A DNA stretch of 64,000 nt from an uncultured Litoreibacter sp. (GCA_947494435.1 CANLUY010000001.1:1974001-2038000), one strand, 5' to 3'; counted from the stretch's first letter, positions 36,498 to 45,797 are shown. The notes: a model not told the origin generated them from the sequence alone. Numbers and translations: made by a program.

Positions 36498-37298
36498 TCA
36501 GCGCCTTGGCTTTGGGGCGTTCCGGCGCTGCTGGGGCTTTTTCTTCGGGCGTGGGGCTGCGTCGTCAGGGGCGATGCCAAGCTGGTCACGCAAAACGCGT
36601 GCTTTGACTTCTTCGACCTCACCGCTCTTCAACTCATTTAATCGGAAGGGGCCGTAACTCACTCGGATCAAACGATTAACTTTTAAATCTACTTCTGCCA
36701 TGGCGCGCCTAATTTCACGGTTTTTGCCTTCGCGCAGGCCGACGGTCAGCCAAGCGTTTGCCCCTTGTTGGCGGTCGAGCGTCACCTCCATCGGTTGAAA
36801 GCGCTCGCCGTCTGCCGTGACGCCTTTGCGCAGCGGGTCGAAGGTTTTGTCTTCCGGGCGTCCGTTCACGCGCACACGGTAGCGGCGCAGCCAACCGGTA
36901 GAGGGCAATTCAAGCTGGCGTTTGATCCCGCCATCATTGGTGAGCAGCAAAAGCCCTTCGGAGTTGATGTCGAGCCGTCCGACGCTGACCACGCGCGGCA
37001 TCTCTTCCGGCAATGCAGCAAAGACCGTCTCGCGTCCTTTTTCGTCCTTTTCGGTCGTCACCAGTCCGATGGGTTTGTTGTAAAGCCAAAGGCGCGGTTT
37101 GTCGGGCGCGCCGACCTCTTTGCCGTCAAAGGTGATTTTATCAGACGCCGTTACATTCAGCGCGGGGCTGTCGATTACCTTGCCATTTACGCTCACGCGG
37201 CCAGCCGTTATCAATGCTTCCGCACCACGGCGCGAGGCCAAGCCTGCCCGCGCCAGTACTTTGGCGATCCGGTCGCCCTTTGGGGTGTTGTCTGTCAT
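36498..37298 (-). CDS. 23S/16S rRNA pseudouridine synthase, RsuA/RluB type
   Basis: The 266-aa protein has an N-terminal S4 domain ([21 protein letters not shown]), the catalytic motif [17 protein letters not shown] with D near residue 101, and the EGKNREIRR motif of the RsuA/RluB/RluE group. It isomerises a uridine in rRNA. A basic tail rich in KK and RR (about 245-266) resembles the RluB extension. The start MTDNTPKG at 37298 was preferred; longer frames extend into tadA on the other strand. It is divergent from tadA. Confidence 0.9.
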   Translation of the reverse strand: MTDNTPKGDRIAKVLARAGLASRRGAEALITAGRVSVNGKVIDSPALNVTASDKITFDGKEVGAPDKPRLWLYNKPIGLVTTEKDEKGRETVFAALPEEMPRVVSVGRLDINSEGLLLLTNDGGIKRQLELPSTGWLRRYRVRVNGRPEDKTFDPLRKGVTADGERFQPMEVTLDRQQGANAWLTVGLREGKNREIRRAMAEVDLKVNRLIRVSYGPFRLNELKSGEVEEVKARVLRDQLGIAPDDAAPRPKKKPQQRRNAPKPRR

Positions 37299-37353
37299 GG
37301 CACAGCCCCTAGCGCGTTGTGCGGCGTGAGGGAAGGGACTATGCCTGCGCATC

Positions 37354-37803
37354 ATGGTGTTCAGATCACATATGTCTGTCGCGTTGGAAGAAGCGCGTGC
37401 CGCTGCAGCAAGGGGAGAGGTGCCCGTTGGCGCTGTCGTCGTTTCACCTGAGGGTGCCGTCGTCGCGCGTGCTGGCAACCGGACGCGTGAGCTAAACGAC
37501 CCCTCAGCGCATGCGGAGATGCTCGCAATCCGCGCAGCCTGCGCGACCCTGAAGCTGGAACGTCTGACTGGCTACGACCTATATGTAACCCTAGAACCTT
37601 GCGCCATGTGCGCGGGCGTGATTGCAAACGCTCGGATTGCGCGGCTCTATTACGGCGCCGCTGATCCCAAGTCGGGCGGGGTGGCCGTGGGCGCACAAGT
37701 TTTCCGACATTATCAAGCGCATCATAAGCCTGAGATTTACGACGGAATTGATGCAATCGAATGTGAAGCGGTTCTGAAAGAGTTTTTCCGCTCACGACGC
37801 TGA
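37354..37803 (+). CDS. tadA: tRNA-specific adenosine deaminase TadA
   Basis: The 149-aa deaminase has the zinc and proton-shuttle motif HAEM (H53, E55) and PCAMC near residue 83-87. [16 protein letters not shown] fits TadA, which converts A34 to inosine in tRNA-Arg. A second in-frame ATG at 37372 is possible; the first keeps the usual N-terminal helix. It is divergent from the pseudouridine synthase gene with 55 bases between. A guanine or cytosine deaminase role is less likely given the length. Confidence 0.9.
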   Translation: MVFRSHMSVALEEARAAAARGEVPVGAVVVSPEGAVVARAGNRTRELNDPSAHAEMLAIRAACATLKLERLTGYDLYVTLEPCAMCAGVIANARIARLYYGAADPKSGGVAVGAQVFRHYQAHHKPEIYDGIDAIECEAVLKEFFRSRR

Positions 37804-37913
37804 CCTGTTGCCCACTCGGCACGGGTTTGCCGACAGCCCAGATTGTCTGTTTGCACGAATCAAACCTTCCTGTACGTAAACGCCACAGCAACACTGAACG
37901 ACGGAGGCAAAAT

Positions 37914-38000
37914 ATGACAATTTGGATGCATACTTGCCTTCAGGGCGTGGCGAGCCGCGTGTCGTTTGTGCCGAAGGGCCGAGCGGGCTCTCAAGCCTAA
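37914..38000 (+). CDS. 28-aa ORF with strong ribosome-binding site and its own terminator
   Basis: ATG 37914 to TAA 38000 encodes 28 residues beginning MTIWMHTCLQGVAS and ending GRAGSQA, basic, with one cysteine. GGAGG lies seven bases upstream. A strong terminator follows 10 bases after the stop. The unit sits alone in a 343-base gap after tadA. I do not recognise it. It may be a small protein or an sRNA with a leader-like ORF; a chance ORF inside an sRNA is the main alternative. Confidence 0.45.
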   Translation: MTIWMHTCLQGVASRVSFVPKGRAGSQA

Positions 38001-38010
38001 AGTGTCGTTG

Positions 38011-38033
38011 CCGGCCTGATTGGCCGGATTTTT
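38011..38033 (+). terminator. Rho-independent terminator after the 28-aa ORF
   Basis: CCGGCC, loop TGATT, GGCCGG, then ATTTTT. The strong stem and T run mark the 3' end of a short transcript. Confidence 0.85.
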
Positions 38034-38155
38034 CCAACCAACCAAAACTAAGCTGATCGTAGAGCATCTGCATATCTATGCGTTGCTTCTATCGTTAGCC
38101 CAACTTCCAACCTAAGGGGCCGTGTCACTTTAGTGTGGCCGGTTAAGTGACTGAC

Positions 38156-38431
38156 ATGAATGCATTACCTTTGAAAAACATTTCGACACCACAAGAGGTG
38201 ATTGATGATTTGATTGCCGATTTCGGCTTTCGCAAAGTCTTCCTCGCGATTTTCGCGAGGATTCTCAGGGGCACACGGCCCCCTGATGCGGCTGAGGTCA
38301 AAACGCTTGAGTACCACAAGGACCTCGATCACCTGCCTGACAGTGTCCGCGCGGATATAGGTCTGCCCCCCAAGAAACGGGATGACAGACTGCACCTTTT
38401 GGACGGGTACAGCTCGCGGCACTGGTTGTAA
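38156..38431 (+). CDS. Hypothetical protein with DUF1127-like C-terminus
   Basis: The 91-aa protein starts at ATG 38156 (MNALPLKNI); GTG 38147 would add three residues. Basic and hydrophobic central residues (FRKVFLAIFARILRG) could form one amphipathic helix. The C-terminal part DHLPDSVRADIGLPPKKRD resembles the end of DUF1127 (YjiS-like) proteins, which end DLGL/DIGL plus basic residues and may bind RNA. No function is known. A hairpin follows its stop. It lies between a small transcript and gatCA. Confidence 0.6.
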   Translation: MNALPLKNISTPQEVIDDLIADFGFRKVFLAIFARILRGTRPPDAAEVKTLEYHKDLDHLPDSVRADIGLPPKKRDDRLHLLDGYSSRHWL

Positions 38432-38436
38432 GCTTG

Positions 38437-38468
38437 GGGCCGGATGTCCTTGATCGGATGTCCGGCCC
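38437..38468 (+). terminator. Hairpin after the DUF1127-like gene
   Basis: GGGCCGGA (38437-38444) pairs with TCCGGCCC (38461-38468). There is no clear T run, so termination strength is uncertain. Confidence 0.45.
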
Positions 38469-38538
38469 TACAGTCGGGGCCTTGAAGCGGGGCAAGCGTG
38501 CTTGTATGTGAAACTCCAAGTTTAATGGAGAGACCTGC

Positions 38539-38826
38539 ATGTCGATTGACACCAAAACCGCTGGCCGCGTGGCGAAGCTCGCCCGGATCGCCGTGCCTGA
38601 AGAGGACTTGCCCGTCTTGGCAGATGAGCTGAACGGGATTTTGGCCTTTATGGAGCAGCTCAATGAGGTGGATGTCGACGGTGTTGAACCTATGACCTCG
38701 GTCACTCCGCAACGCCTGAAACGGCGCGAAGATGTTGTGACAGATGGCTCCCAGCAAGAGGCGGTATTGAAGAATGCGCCTGATGCGCGTGAAGGGTTCT
38801 TTGCTGTGCCGAAGGTAGTAGAATAA
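38539..38826 (+). CDS. gatC: Aspartyl/glutamyl-tRNA amidotransferase subunit C
   Basis: The 95-aa protein matches Gat[45 protein letters not shown] and LRKRRE-like [12 protein letters not shown] near the end. GatC holds GatA and GatB together in the enzyme that amidates Glu-tRNA-Gln or Asp-tRNA-Asn. It has a GGAGAG site and shares TAATG with gatA (stop 38824-38826, start 38826), so the two are coupled. gatB is not in the window. Confidence 0.95.
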   Translation: MSIDTKTAGRVAKLARIAVPEEDLPVLADELNGILAFMEQLNEVDVDGVEPMTSVTPQRLKRREDVVTDGSQQEAVLKNAPDAREGFFAVPKVVE

Positions 38827-40307
38827 TGGGTGAGCTTTCAAAACTGACGATCGCTGCGGCGCGTGACGGTATGCGCTCAGGCGATTTCACATCTGTGGAT
38901 GTGACCAAAGACTGTCTGGCTGAAATTGAAGCATCCGGCACCCTGAATGCATTCGTTCACAACACGCCAGAGATCGCGCTGAACCAAGCCGAAGCCGCCG
39001 ATGCGCGGATCAAATCCGGCAATGCGCCTGCAATGTGTGGCGTGCCGCTGGGGATCAAGGATCTGTTCGCGACGCGCGGTGTTGCGACGCAGGCGGCGTC
39101 CGACATTCTTAAAGACTTCAAACCGGAATATGAAAGCACCATCACCCAGCAATTGTGGGATGCGGGCTCCGTTATGTTGGGCAAGCTCAACATGGATCAA
39201 TTCGCCATGGGGTCGTCCAACGAGACGTCGTGCTATGGCGATGTGGTCAATCCGTGGAAAGTCGATGACCGCCATCTCACACCGGGTGGGTCCTCTGGCG
39301 GATCGGCCTCGGCTGTTGCGGCTGATCTGTGCTTGGCCGCGACTGGCACGGATACAGGCGGTTCGATCCGTCAGCCTGCTGCTTTCGTGGGGATCACGGG
39401 CATCAAGCCGACCTATGGACGCTGTTCGCGCTGGGGCGTGGTGGCGTTTGCGTCATCGCTGGATCAAGCCGGACCAATGACCAAATCCGTGCGCGATGCG
39501 GCGATCATGTTGGAAGCTATGTCCGGGCATGACCCGAAGGACTCGACTTCCTCCGAACTCGCGGTGCCGGATTTTGAAGCTGCACTGACAGGTGACATTC
39601 GCGGCAAGAAGATCGGAATTCCGAAAGAATATCGTTTGGACGGAATGCCCGACGAGATCGAAGCGCTTTGGCAAGATGGCATCGCAATGATGAAGGATGC
39701 CGGTGCAGAGATTGTCGATATCTCACTGCCGCATACGAAATACGCGTTGCCAGCCTATTATGTTGTGGCGCCTGCAGAGGCCTCCTCAAATCTTGCGCGC
39801 TACGATGGCGTCCGCTTTGGTCATCGCGCGAGCTTGGCTCAAGGTGACGGTATCACCGAGATGTACGAGAAAACCCGCGCCGAAGGGTTTGGCCCAGAGG
39901 TGCAGCGTCGCGTGATGATCGGCACATATGTTCTGTCAGCAGGCTTTTATGACGCCTATTACAACCGTGCGCGCAAGGTACGTACGCTGATCAAAAAGGA
40001 CTTCGAGGATGTGTTCGCGCAAGGTGTGGACGCAATCCTGACGCCTGCGACACCCTCTGCGGCCTTTGGTTTGGGCGAAATGAAAGACGCTGATCCGGTA
40101 CAAATGTATCTCAATGACGTCTTTACGGTGACGGTGAACCTTGCTGGATTGCCGGGTATTGCGGTGCCAGCAGGCCTCGACAAGCAAGGCTTACCTTTGG
40201 GTCTGCAACTGATCGGGCGTCCGTGGGAAGAAGGTGACTTGCTCAATCACGCGTATGTTTTGGAGCAGGCCGCCGGATTTGTAGCAAAACCGGAGAAATG
40301 GTGGTAG
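38826..40307 (+). CDS. gatA: Aspartyl/glutamyl-tRNA amidotransferase subunit A
   Basis: The 493-aa amidase has the Ser-Ser-Lys triad motifs: [14 protein letters not shown] (Lys near residue 77), [15 protein letters not shown] (near 157) and [15 protein letters not shown] (Ser near 181). It hydrolyses glutamine and passes ammonia to GatB for tRNA amidation. Its length is normal for GatA. It is coupled to gatC. This route is used when the bacterium lacks GlnRS or AsnRS, as in most alphaproteobacteria. Confidence 0.96.
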   Translation: MGELSKLTIAAARDGMRSGDFTSVDVTKDCLAEIEASGTLNAFVHNTPEIALNQAEAADARIKSGNAPAMCGVPLGIKDLFATRGVATQAASDILKDFKPEYESTITQQLWDAGSVMLGKLNMDQFAMGSSNETSCYGDVVNPWKVDDRHLTPGGSSGGSASAVAADLCLAATGTDTGGSIRQPAAFVGITGIKPTYGRCSRWGVVAFASSLDQAGPMTKSVRDAAIMLEAMSGHDPKDSTSSELAVPDFEAALTGDIRGKKIGIPKEYRLDGMPDEIEALWQDGIAMMKDAGAEIVDISLPHTKYALPAYYVVAPAEASSNLARYDGVRFGHRASLAQGDGITEMYEKTRAEGFGPEVQRRVMIGTYVLSAGFYDAYYNRARKVRTLIKKDFEDVFAQGVDAILTPATPSAAFGLGEMKDADPVQMYLNDVFTVTVNLAGLPGIAVPAGLDKQGLPLGLQLIGRPWEEGDLLNHAYVLEQAAGFVAKPEKWW

Positions 40308-40363
40308 CATCCGCTTTAAGGTGCCAATCCGAGCGCCGTGGTTGAACTAGAAGAGCTGTATTC

Positions 40364-41047
40364 ATGCGTATCACCTTAATTGCTTTGGCTGTGACAACAC
40401 TTGCCGCGTGTAGCCCACCAGTACCCGACAGCGCGGCTGGTGTCGGATTCAACAATTACGACAATTATATCGCCGAAAAGCGCGCGCGTGACGCTCAGCT
40501 CAGAACGGGGACAACGCAAGTTGCAGCCCCTATTGCGCCGCCAAGTGCAGGGCCTCAGACGGAAGCGCAAGCAACAGCAGCCGCTGCCGTGGCGGCCATT
40601 CAGCCAACCGGTGTTCAAACCGCATCTGCGCAACCGGCCCTGCCGAGATCGAATAATGAAGCGATCTCTGACGAACAAGATTTTGGCGCTGTGTCTGCGC
40701 GTCAATCTATTGAATCTGACGCGCAACGCCGCGCAGCACAATCGGCTCAATATCAGGTTGTGCAGCCTACGGCTGTCCCAACACGCCCCTCGGGCACCGC
40801 GCCAACGCCAATTGAATTCGCGCTAGAAGTGACCCACCCTGTTGGCCAAAAAGTCTATAGCCGGTCCTTGTTCGGGTCCAACAAACCCTCGCCAAACTGT
40901 GCGCGTTACCCGTCTGCGGAACAAGCGCAGGACGCGTTCCTGAAAGCCGGTGGTCCGACGAAAGACAAGCTGAAGCTTGATCCAGACGGCGACGGCTATG
41001 CCTGCGGATGGAATCCCGCGAAATACCGTCAGTTGGTGCGCAGCTGA
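40364..41047 (+). CDS. Lipoprotein with excalibur calcium-binding domain
   Basis: The 227-aa protein has a lipobox LAAC (cysteine near residue 16) after a short signal. A low-complexity alanine/glutamine-rich middle follows. The C-terminus (about 165-227) has the excalibur motif DPDGDGYACGW with paired cysteines in SPNCARYPSAEQAQ, a calcium-binding module found in extracellular proteins. It overlaps the amidase gene by 40 bases, so the two may work together at the cell envelope. Its role is unknown. Confidence 0.82.
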   Translation: MRITLIALAVTTLAACSPPVPDSAAGVGFNNYDNYIAEKRARDAQLRTGTTQVAAPIAPPSAGPQTEAQATAAAAVAAIQPTGVQTASAQPALPRSNNEAISDEQDFGAVSARQSIESDAQRRAAQSAQYQVVQPTAVPTRPSGTAPTPIEFALEVTHPVGQKVYSRSLFGSNKPSPNCARYPSAEQAQDAFLKAGGPTKDKLKLDPDGDGYACGWNPAKYRQLVRS

Positions 41048-41724
41048 ATGTAATCCACCACCCCTCGCCGAATTTCGGGGAGCGCAAGAACAAAGCGTTG
41101 CCCGACATTGTGGTCATTCACTATACGGCGATGACCTCTGCAGATGCAGCTTGCCGTGCATTGTGTAATCCAGAGACAGAGGTCTCGGCGCATTACCTGA
41201 TCGCGGAAAACGGAGACGTATTTGCTTTGGTAGACGAGGCGAAACGCGCTTGGCATGCGGGGGTCGGCAGCTGGGGCGATGTCACGGATGTGAATTCGCG
41301 GTCTATCGGGATTGAGCTGGCCAATGACGGTCTGTCGCCTTTCTCTGCGGCATTGATGGATGCGCTTGAAGAGCTGTTAGGCGGTATTCTGACGCGGTGG
41401 GCGATCCCTGCTGAACGGGTCATTGCGCATTCCGACCTCGCACCTGGACGCAAGATCGATCCGGGCCGCAGGTTTGATTGGCAACGGCTCGCACGGACAG
41501 GCTTGGCAATCTGGCCTGAAACGCAAAGCAGTACGCCCGAGAATTTCTACGCCGATCTGGAAACCTTCGGGTATTCTGCGGATGTGGAAGAGGCGCCGCG
41601 CCTTGAGAGTTTTCGACAACGCTTTCGGCCTTGGGCTGACGGGCCTGTTGATCGTGTCGATGCGGAACTGGCGGCTGGTCTCGCTGCGCGCTTCCCCGTT
41701 GACCGGCACAAGCGGACGTCCTAG
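41008..41724 (+). CDS. N-acetylmuramoyl-L-alanine amidase, AmpD type
   Basis: The 238-aa protein has the amidase_2 zinc motifs: VVIHYTAM (His near residue 38), SAHYLI, SIGIELAN and AHSDLAPGRKIDPGRRFDW (zinc histidine and the catalytic region). It cleaves the amide between MurNAc and L-alanine, on anhydro-muropeptides in the cytoplasm if like AmpD. ATG 41008 overlaps the lipoprotein gene by 40 bases; CTG 41044 is the only closer alternative. The stop TAG is part of the rnpB promoter. Confidence 0.88.
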   Translation: MESREIPSVGAQLNVIHHPSPNFGERKNKALPDIVVIHYTAMTSADAACRALCNPETEVSAHYLIAENGDVFALVDEAKRAWHAGVGSWGDVTDVNSRSIGIELANDGLSPFSAALMDALEELLGGILTRWAIPAERVIAHSDLAPGRKIDPGRRFDWQRLARTGLAIWPETQSSTPENFYADLETFGYSADVEEAPRLESFRQRFRPWADGPVDRVDAELAAGLAARFPVDRHKRTS

Positions 41725-41727
41725 AGA
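41699..41727 (+). promoter_or_regulatory. Promoter of rnpB
   Basis: TTGACC (41699-41704), 17 bases, TAGAGA (41722-41727), seven bases before the predicted RNA start at 41735. It lies in the 3' end of the amidase gene, whose stop codon TAG is within the -10 box. Confidence 0.65.
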
Positions 41728-41734
41728 CGCTGTT

Positions 41735-42127
41735 GCGCGGATGGCTGGATGGTCGAGGCGGTTTGATTTGCTATGCAATTAAAACGTCTAGGAAAGTCCG
41801 GACTCCATGAAGAAACGGTGCCGGGTAACGCCCGGCGGGGGCAACCCCAGGGACAGCGCCACAGAGAAGAAACTGCCTTGCATGCAAGGTGATGGTGAAA
41901 CGGTGCGGTAAGAGCGCACCGCGCGACCAGCAATGGAAGCGGCACGGCAAGCCCCACCGGGAGCAATGCCAAATAGGGACCTCGCGCGGGGGCAACTTCG
42001 CAGGGCATCTTCGGCCCGAGACGGTCCGGGTTGGCAGCTAGAGGAGCACCGGCAACGGTGCTTTGAGATGAATGATCATCCAGCGACTTCGGTCGTGGAC
42101 AGAATCCGGCTTACAGGCCATCCGCGC
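41735..42127 (+). ncRNA. rnpB: RNase P RNA, alphaproteobacterial type A
   Basis: The conserved core GAAAGTCCGGACTCC (P4 5' half region) and ACAGAATCCGGCTTACA near the 3' end are present, with AGAAACTGCC, GGTAAGAGCGCACCGC and the GAGACGG segments between. The P1 stem pairs GCGCGGATGG (41735-41744) with CCATCCGCGC (42118-42127), setting both ends. The RNA cuts tRNA 5' leaders. A weak hairpin with T run at about 42144-42179 may terminate it. Confidence 0.95.
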
Positions 42128-42212
42128 ATATCTTATACGACAAAACGCCCGCGGCGCGCGATGCTTTTGCGTTCTTTTTGGGGGCGTCGACCCCGAGCCG
42201 CACGGGCGAAAA

Positions 42213-42247
42213 CCCCCAGCATATTTTTATTGGAAAAACGCTGGGGG
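42213..42247 (-). terminator. Terminator of ggt containing interspersed motif copy 2
   Basis: CCCCCAGC (42213-42220) pairs with GCTGGGGG (42240-42247). On the minus strand TTTT follows, so it ends ggt. The left part CCCCCAGCATATTT is the second copy of the family motif seen at 16870. Confidence 0.7.
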
Positions 42248-42256
42248 AATGTTGGT

Positions 42257-44005
42257 TTATTCGCCCAAAGCGATCCCTTCGCGTCTGGGGTCCGCGCCGC
42301 CTGAAAGACCGTCCTCAGTAATTGCTATCACGTGCAGGCCTGATGTGAGGGCGCGGGGTGCGGCCTCGTATCCCAAAGCGGTCAGTGGCTCGACAAGAGT
42401 TTCGGCGCTGGTCCCCTCTTCGACATCATATTTTCCGAAGCGATTGACGAGGTGGGGGAGTGCCACGGCTTGTTGCACGTCCATGCCCCAATCAAGATGT
42501 GCAATGATCGTTTTGGCGACATAACCGATAATCCGTGATCCACCGGGTGAGCCCACCACCAAAATCGGTTTCCCGTCTTTGAGAACGATCGTTGGAGCCA
42601 TCGAAGAACGTGGGCGTTTGCCCGGTTCGATCCGGTTGGCGATCGGGACACCTTCGTTGTGAGTGCGGAAGGAGAAGTCGGTGAGCTCATTGTTGAGAAG
42701 GAAGCCGCCCGGTGCCATGAGGCGGGACCCGAACCCGTTTTCGATTGTGGTCGTCATGGAAAGAGCGTTGCCATCCGCATCGACGATGGAGATGTGGGAA
42801 GTTGATGGCAGCTCGATGCTCTCATCATCGGCCCAAAGGAGCGCATGATCAAAAGCGGGCGTGCCGGCGGAGACCTCTTCAAGCGCTGCATCAGTTGCGA
42901 GCAGTTCTGCGCGTTCCGCGAGATAATCTGGATCAACCAGACCTTCGGTCGGCACTGGCACAAAGTCACTGTCGGCCATGTAACGCCCGCGATCCGCAAA
43001 AGCGAGGCGGGAGGCATCCCCGATCAGGCGCCAACTTTCGGGGCTTTCCGCACCAAGACTGGCGAGGTCTGTGCCGTCCAGCATGCCTAGGATTTGGCCC
43101 ACAGTCAGGGCGCCAGAAGAAGGTGGCCCCATGCCGCAAATGTCATGCGCGCGGTAGGTGGCACAGACGGCAGGGCGTTGTTTGATCTGATAGGTTGCAA
43201 AATCCTGCATCGATAGGACGCCGGGATTGCCCTCTGCGTTTTGCACCGTGTCGACAATGCTTTGCGCAATCGCGCCTTCATAGAAAACCTGCGCGCCTTC
43301 CTCCGCGATGCGGGTCAGCGTGTCAGCATAGGCGGGGTTTACGAGGGTGTTACCTTCCTGAATGGGCGCGCCTTCCGGAATGAAATAGCTCGCGGTGCGG
43401 GGAAAGCGCGTCAAACGCTCTTGATCATTTTCTACAAGGCTTGCGAGCCGAGCGGAGACGGTAAACCCGTCATCTGCCAAAGCGATTGCATCGTCGAATA
43501 GGCGTGGCCAGTCGGCACGGCCCCACCGGCGATGCGCCTCGGCCATCAAGGCAGGTGTTCCGGGGGTGCCGACAGAGAGGCCACCGACCACTGCATCGAA
43601 GAATTTGAGCGGCTCGCCCTCGGCGTCTTGAAATAAAGTGGGTGTTGCAGCCAACGGGGCTGTTTCACGCCCGTCCAATGTCGTGATCTCGCCCGTCTCG
43701 GCATCGAACCAAACGAGGAATGCGCCGCCGCCCAAGCCGGAGCTTTGTGGCTCGACCAGCCCAAGAACAGCTTGCACTGCGACCATCGCGTCAGCTGCTG
43801 AGCCGCCGTTGCGCAGAACTTTGGCACCAGCTTGAACGGCCAGCGGATTGGCGGCACTCACCATCCAGTTTTTTGCCTCGACTGGCGTTCCTGCGCCTTT
43901 GGCTGCAATTGCCGTGGCAGCTTCGGGTGCGATTGCGTCGGCTGCTTGTTGGGCTGTCGCAGGAAGGGCGAGAGATATAAATAGAAGGGGAAGGGCAGTG
44001 CGCAT
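42257..44005 (-). CDS. ggt: Gamma-glutamyltransferase
   Basis: The 582-aa protein starts at 44005 (MRTALPLLFISLALPATAQ, a signal peptide cleaved after TAQ), so it is periplasmic. It has the GGT order: GTPVEAKNWMVSAANP, SGLGGGAFLVWFD, the maturation site with the nucleophile threonine in STSHISIVDADGNA (about residue 400), and GSRIIGYVAKTI. The precursor self-cleaves into two subunits and transfers or hydrolyses gamma-glutamyl groups from glutathione. Earlier in-frame starts run far upstream and lack support. Confidence 0.93.
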   Translation of the reverse strand: MRTALPLLFISLALPATAQQAADAIAPEAATAIAAKGAGTPVEAKNWMVSAANPLAVQAGAKVLRNGGSAADAMVAVQAVLGLVEPQSSGLGGGAFLVWFDAETGEITTLDGRETAPLAATPTLFQDAEGEPLKFFDAVVGGLSVGTPGTPALMAEAHRRWGRADWPRLFDDAIALADDGFTVSARLASLVENDQERLTRFPRTASYFIPEGAPIQEGNTLVNPAYADTLTRIAEEGAQVFYEGAIAQSIVDTVQNAEGNPGVLSMQDFATYQIKQRPAVCATYRAHDICGMGPPSSGALTVGQILGMLDGTDLASLGAESPESWRLIGDASRLAFADRGRYMADSDFVPVPTEGLVDPDYLAERAELLATDAALEEVSAGTPAFDHALLWADDESIELPSTSHISIVDADGNALSMTTTIENGFGSRLMAPGGFLLNNELTDFSFRTHNEGVPIANRIEPGKRPRSSMAPTIVLKDGKPILVVGSPGGSRIIGYVAKTIIAHLDWGMDVQQAVALPHLVNRFGKYDVEEGTSAETLVEPLTALGYEAAPRALTSGLHVIAITEDGLSGGADPRREGIALGE

Positions 44006-44193
44006 GAGAATAATCCTTTGTGGTGAATACGCCAAGGATGACAGGATGTGAGCAACTTGCAAGTCAGGGAAGTGAGACTTGGCCGGCTTCTGCCGCGTTT
44101 GCGCGCAGTTGGAGTTGAGAATCCTTGGCGAAAGGCTCATTGGCGGTTGACTCGGGCGGCCCCTCGCGTAAAAGGCAGCTTCAAATGAATTTC

Positions 44194-44209
44194 CGAGGGC
44201 GCGCCCTCG
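44194..44209. repeat. 16-base perfect palindrome in the rpmG leader
   Basis: CGAGGGCGCGCCCTCG is self-complementary and ends just before the AGGAG site of rpmG. In RNA it would form a hairpin next to the ribosome-binding site. Confidence 0.7.
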
Positions 44210-44224
44210 TGCAGGAGATGTAAC

Positions 44225-44392
44225 ATGGCGAAGCCAACCACGATTAAAATCCGCCTGAACTCGACCGAAGGCACGGGCCACTTCTATGTGACCAAGAAAA
44301 ACGCCCGCACCATGACCGAGAAGATGGTCGTGCGCAAATATGACCCCGTTGTGCGCAAGCATGTCGAATATAAAGAAGGTAAGATCAAGTAA
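44225..44392 (+). CDS. rpmG: 50S ribosomal protein L33
   Basis: The 55-aa protein ([34 protein letters not shown], ending VEYKEGKIK) matches bacterial L33 in length and sequence. It lacks the zinc-binding cysteines, so it is the zinc-independent type. The gene has AGGAG eight bases ahead, a palindromic leader, and its own terminator, and is transcribed alone. Confidence 0.96.
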   Translation: MAKPTTIKIRLNSTEGTGHFYVTKKNARTMTEKMVVRKYDPVVRKHVEYKEGKIK

Positions 44393-44421
44393 GCTGATCC
44401 TACACTCTGGACTAAGACAAG

Positions 44422-44447
44422 ACCGCGCCCCTGAGGCGCGGTTTTTT
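44422..44447 (+). terminator. Rho-independent terminator of rpmG
   Basis: ACCGCGCC and GGCGCGGT form a stem around CCTGA and are followed by TTTTT. Confidence 0.9.
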
Positions 44448-44464
44448 CGTTTTGGAGGACCCTG

Positions 44465-44998
44465 ATGCACATTCGTCCGACAACGCGGCGCGATATTGCG
44501 GCAGTTGATGTTCTGTTGGCTGATAGCTACCCTGCATTGCTCAAGGCGGATTATCCGCCTTCTATGCTTGTTCTGGCCTTGCCGCTTATCTCGCGCGCTC
44601 AACCAAAGCTGGTGATGAGCGGGACCTATTACGGCGTGTTTGATGACGGAGTGTTGGTTGCCGCAGGGGGCTGGACATATGCAGCACCTGGTGGCGCAAG
44701 GGCTGAAGCCAATATTGCCCATATCCGCCATGTAGTCACGGACCACCACAAAACGCGGCGGGGATATGGGACAGCTTTGATGCGCCATATTCTGAATGAA
44801 GCACAAGCAGGTGGTGTGCAGTACATGGCGTGCCAATCAACTCTGACGGCGGCGCCCTATTACCGCGCGATGGGCTTTGAAGGGGAGCGGGAAATCTCAG
44901 TACCTCTGCGCGCGGGTATCGAATTTCCGGCGATCTCGATGGGACGACGTTTGGATGGACCTCTGCCACCGACTTTCAAAGGTGGCGACCACGAATAA
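44465..44998 (+). CDS. GNAT family N-acetyltransferase
   Basis: The 177-aa protein has the GNAT fold: MHIRPTTRRDIAAVDVLL, a central beta region GVFDDGVLVAAGGWTYA, and the acetyl-CoA loop RRGYGTALMRHI near residue 100. Its substrate is unknown. GGAGGA precedes ATG 44465. It is a single gene between two terminators and is distinct from the GNAT at 19270. Confidence 0.87.
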   Translation: MHIRPTTRRDIAAVDVLLADSYPALLKADYPPSMLVLALPLISRAQPKLVMSGTYYGVFDDGVLVAAGGWTYAAPGGARAEANIAHIRHVVTDHHKTRRGYGTALMRHILNEAQAGGVQYMACQSTLTAAPYYRAMGFEGEREISVPLRAGIEFPAISMGRRLDGPLPPTFKGGDHE

Positions 44999-45000
44999 AA

Positions 45001-45032
45001 AAAGCCCGCCTGAGCAGTGTCAGGCGGGCTTT
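45001..45032. terminator. Bidirectional terminator
   Basis: AAAGCCCGCCTGA and TCAGGCGGGCTTT form a 13-bp stem with loop GCAGTG; A and T tracts on both sides let it serve the GNAT gene and the converging Bax-inhibitor gene. Confidence 0.9.
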
Positions 45033-45053
45033 GACTGTGTTTGGCGTGTTCGC

Positions 45054-45797
45054 TTATTCGCGGTTGCCGAAGAGCTGCAACAGGAACATAAACATGTTGA
45101 TAAAGTCGAGATACAGGTTCAACGCGCCCATGATTGCCGACTTGCCCAACCACTCCTGATCGCCCGCGTGGGCCATCTGCAAGTAGTCATTCTTAATTTT
45201 TTGAGTGTCGTAGGCTGTGAGACCCGCAAAGATCAGCACACCGAGAATCGACACTGCAAACATGATGGCAGGCGAAGCGAGCCAGATGTTGATGATTGAT
45301 GCGACGATCAGGCCGATTACACCCATGATCAGGAATGAGCCCCAACCGGAGATGTCTTTCTTCGTGGTGTATCCCCAGATGCTCAAACCGGCGAATGCGA
45401 CGGCTGTGACCAAGAAGGTTTGCACGATCGAAAACCCTGTGAAGACAAGGAAGATCGAGCTGATGGATACGCCCATGACGGCGGCGAATGCATAGAAGAC
45501 CACTTGGGCTGTCGCTGCTGACATGCGGTTGATTGCGGCACCAAAGCCGAAAACGAAGATAAGCGGTGCGAACATCACCAGCCATTTCAGTGGCGACAAG
45601 TACAAAGCTTGGCCGAGACCGGTCAATTGACCGCTTGCGTCGACGGACAAGCCGGAAATGGCCCATGCAGCAAGCGCTGTGATCAGCATGCCTACGGACA
45701 TCGTGCCATAGACCTTGTTCATGTGCGCGCGCAGACCCGCGTCTATCTGCTCGGCGCTAATGCCAGCTGTAGAACGTGTTCTGACGTATTCTTGCAT
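45054..45797 (-). CDS. Bax inhibitor-1/YccA family membrane protein
   Basis: The 247-aa protein has seven hydrophobic helices and BI-1 motifs such as LNLYLDFINMFMFLLQLFG near the C-terminus and YDTQKIKNDYLQM with the conserved acidic residues near 190. ATG 45797 is preferred (AAGGGAG nine bases upstream); a longer frame exists. Members are proton- or calcium-leak channels or regulators of the FtsH protease (YccA). It is monocistronic and converges on the GNAT gene. Confidence 0.93.
   Translation of the reverse strand: MQEYVRTRSTAGISAEQIDAGLRAHMNKVYGTMSVGMLITALAAWAISGLSVDASGQLTGLGQALYLSPLKWLVMFAPLIFVFGFGAAINRMSAATAQVVFYAFAAVMGVSISSIFLVFTGFSIVQTFLVTAVAFAGLSIWGYTTKKDISGWGSFLIMGVIGLIVASIINIWLASPAIMFAVSILGVLIFAGLTAYDTQKIKNDYLQMAHAGDQEWLGKSAIMGALNLYLDFINMFMFLLQLFGNRE

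Noticed and set aside
44006-44836. N-terminal extension of the gamma-glutamyltransferase frame
   Set aside because: The extension overlaps rpmG and its terminator on the other strand; the signal peptide begins at 44005.
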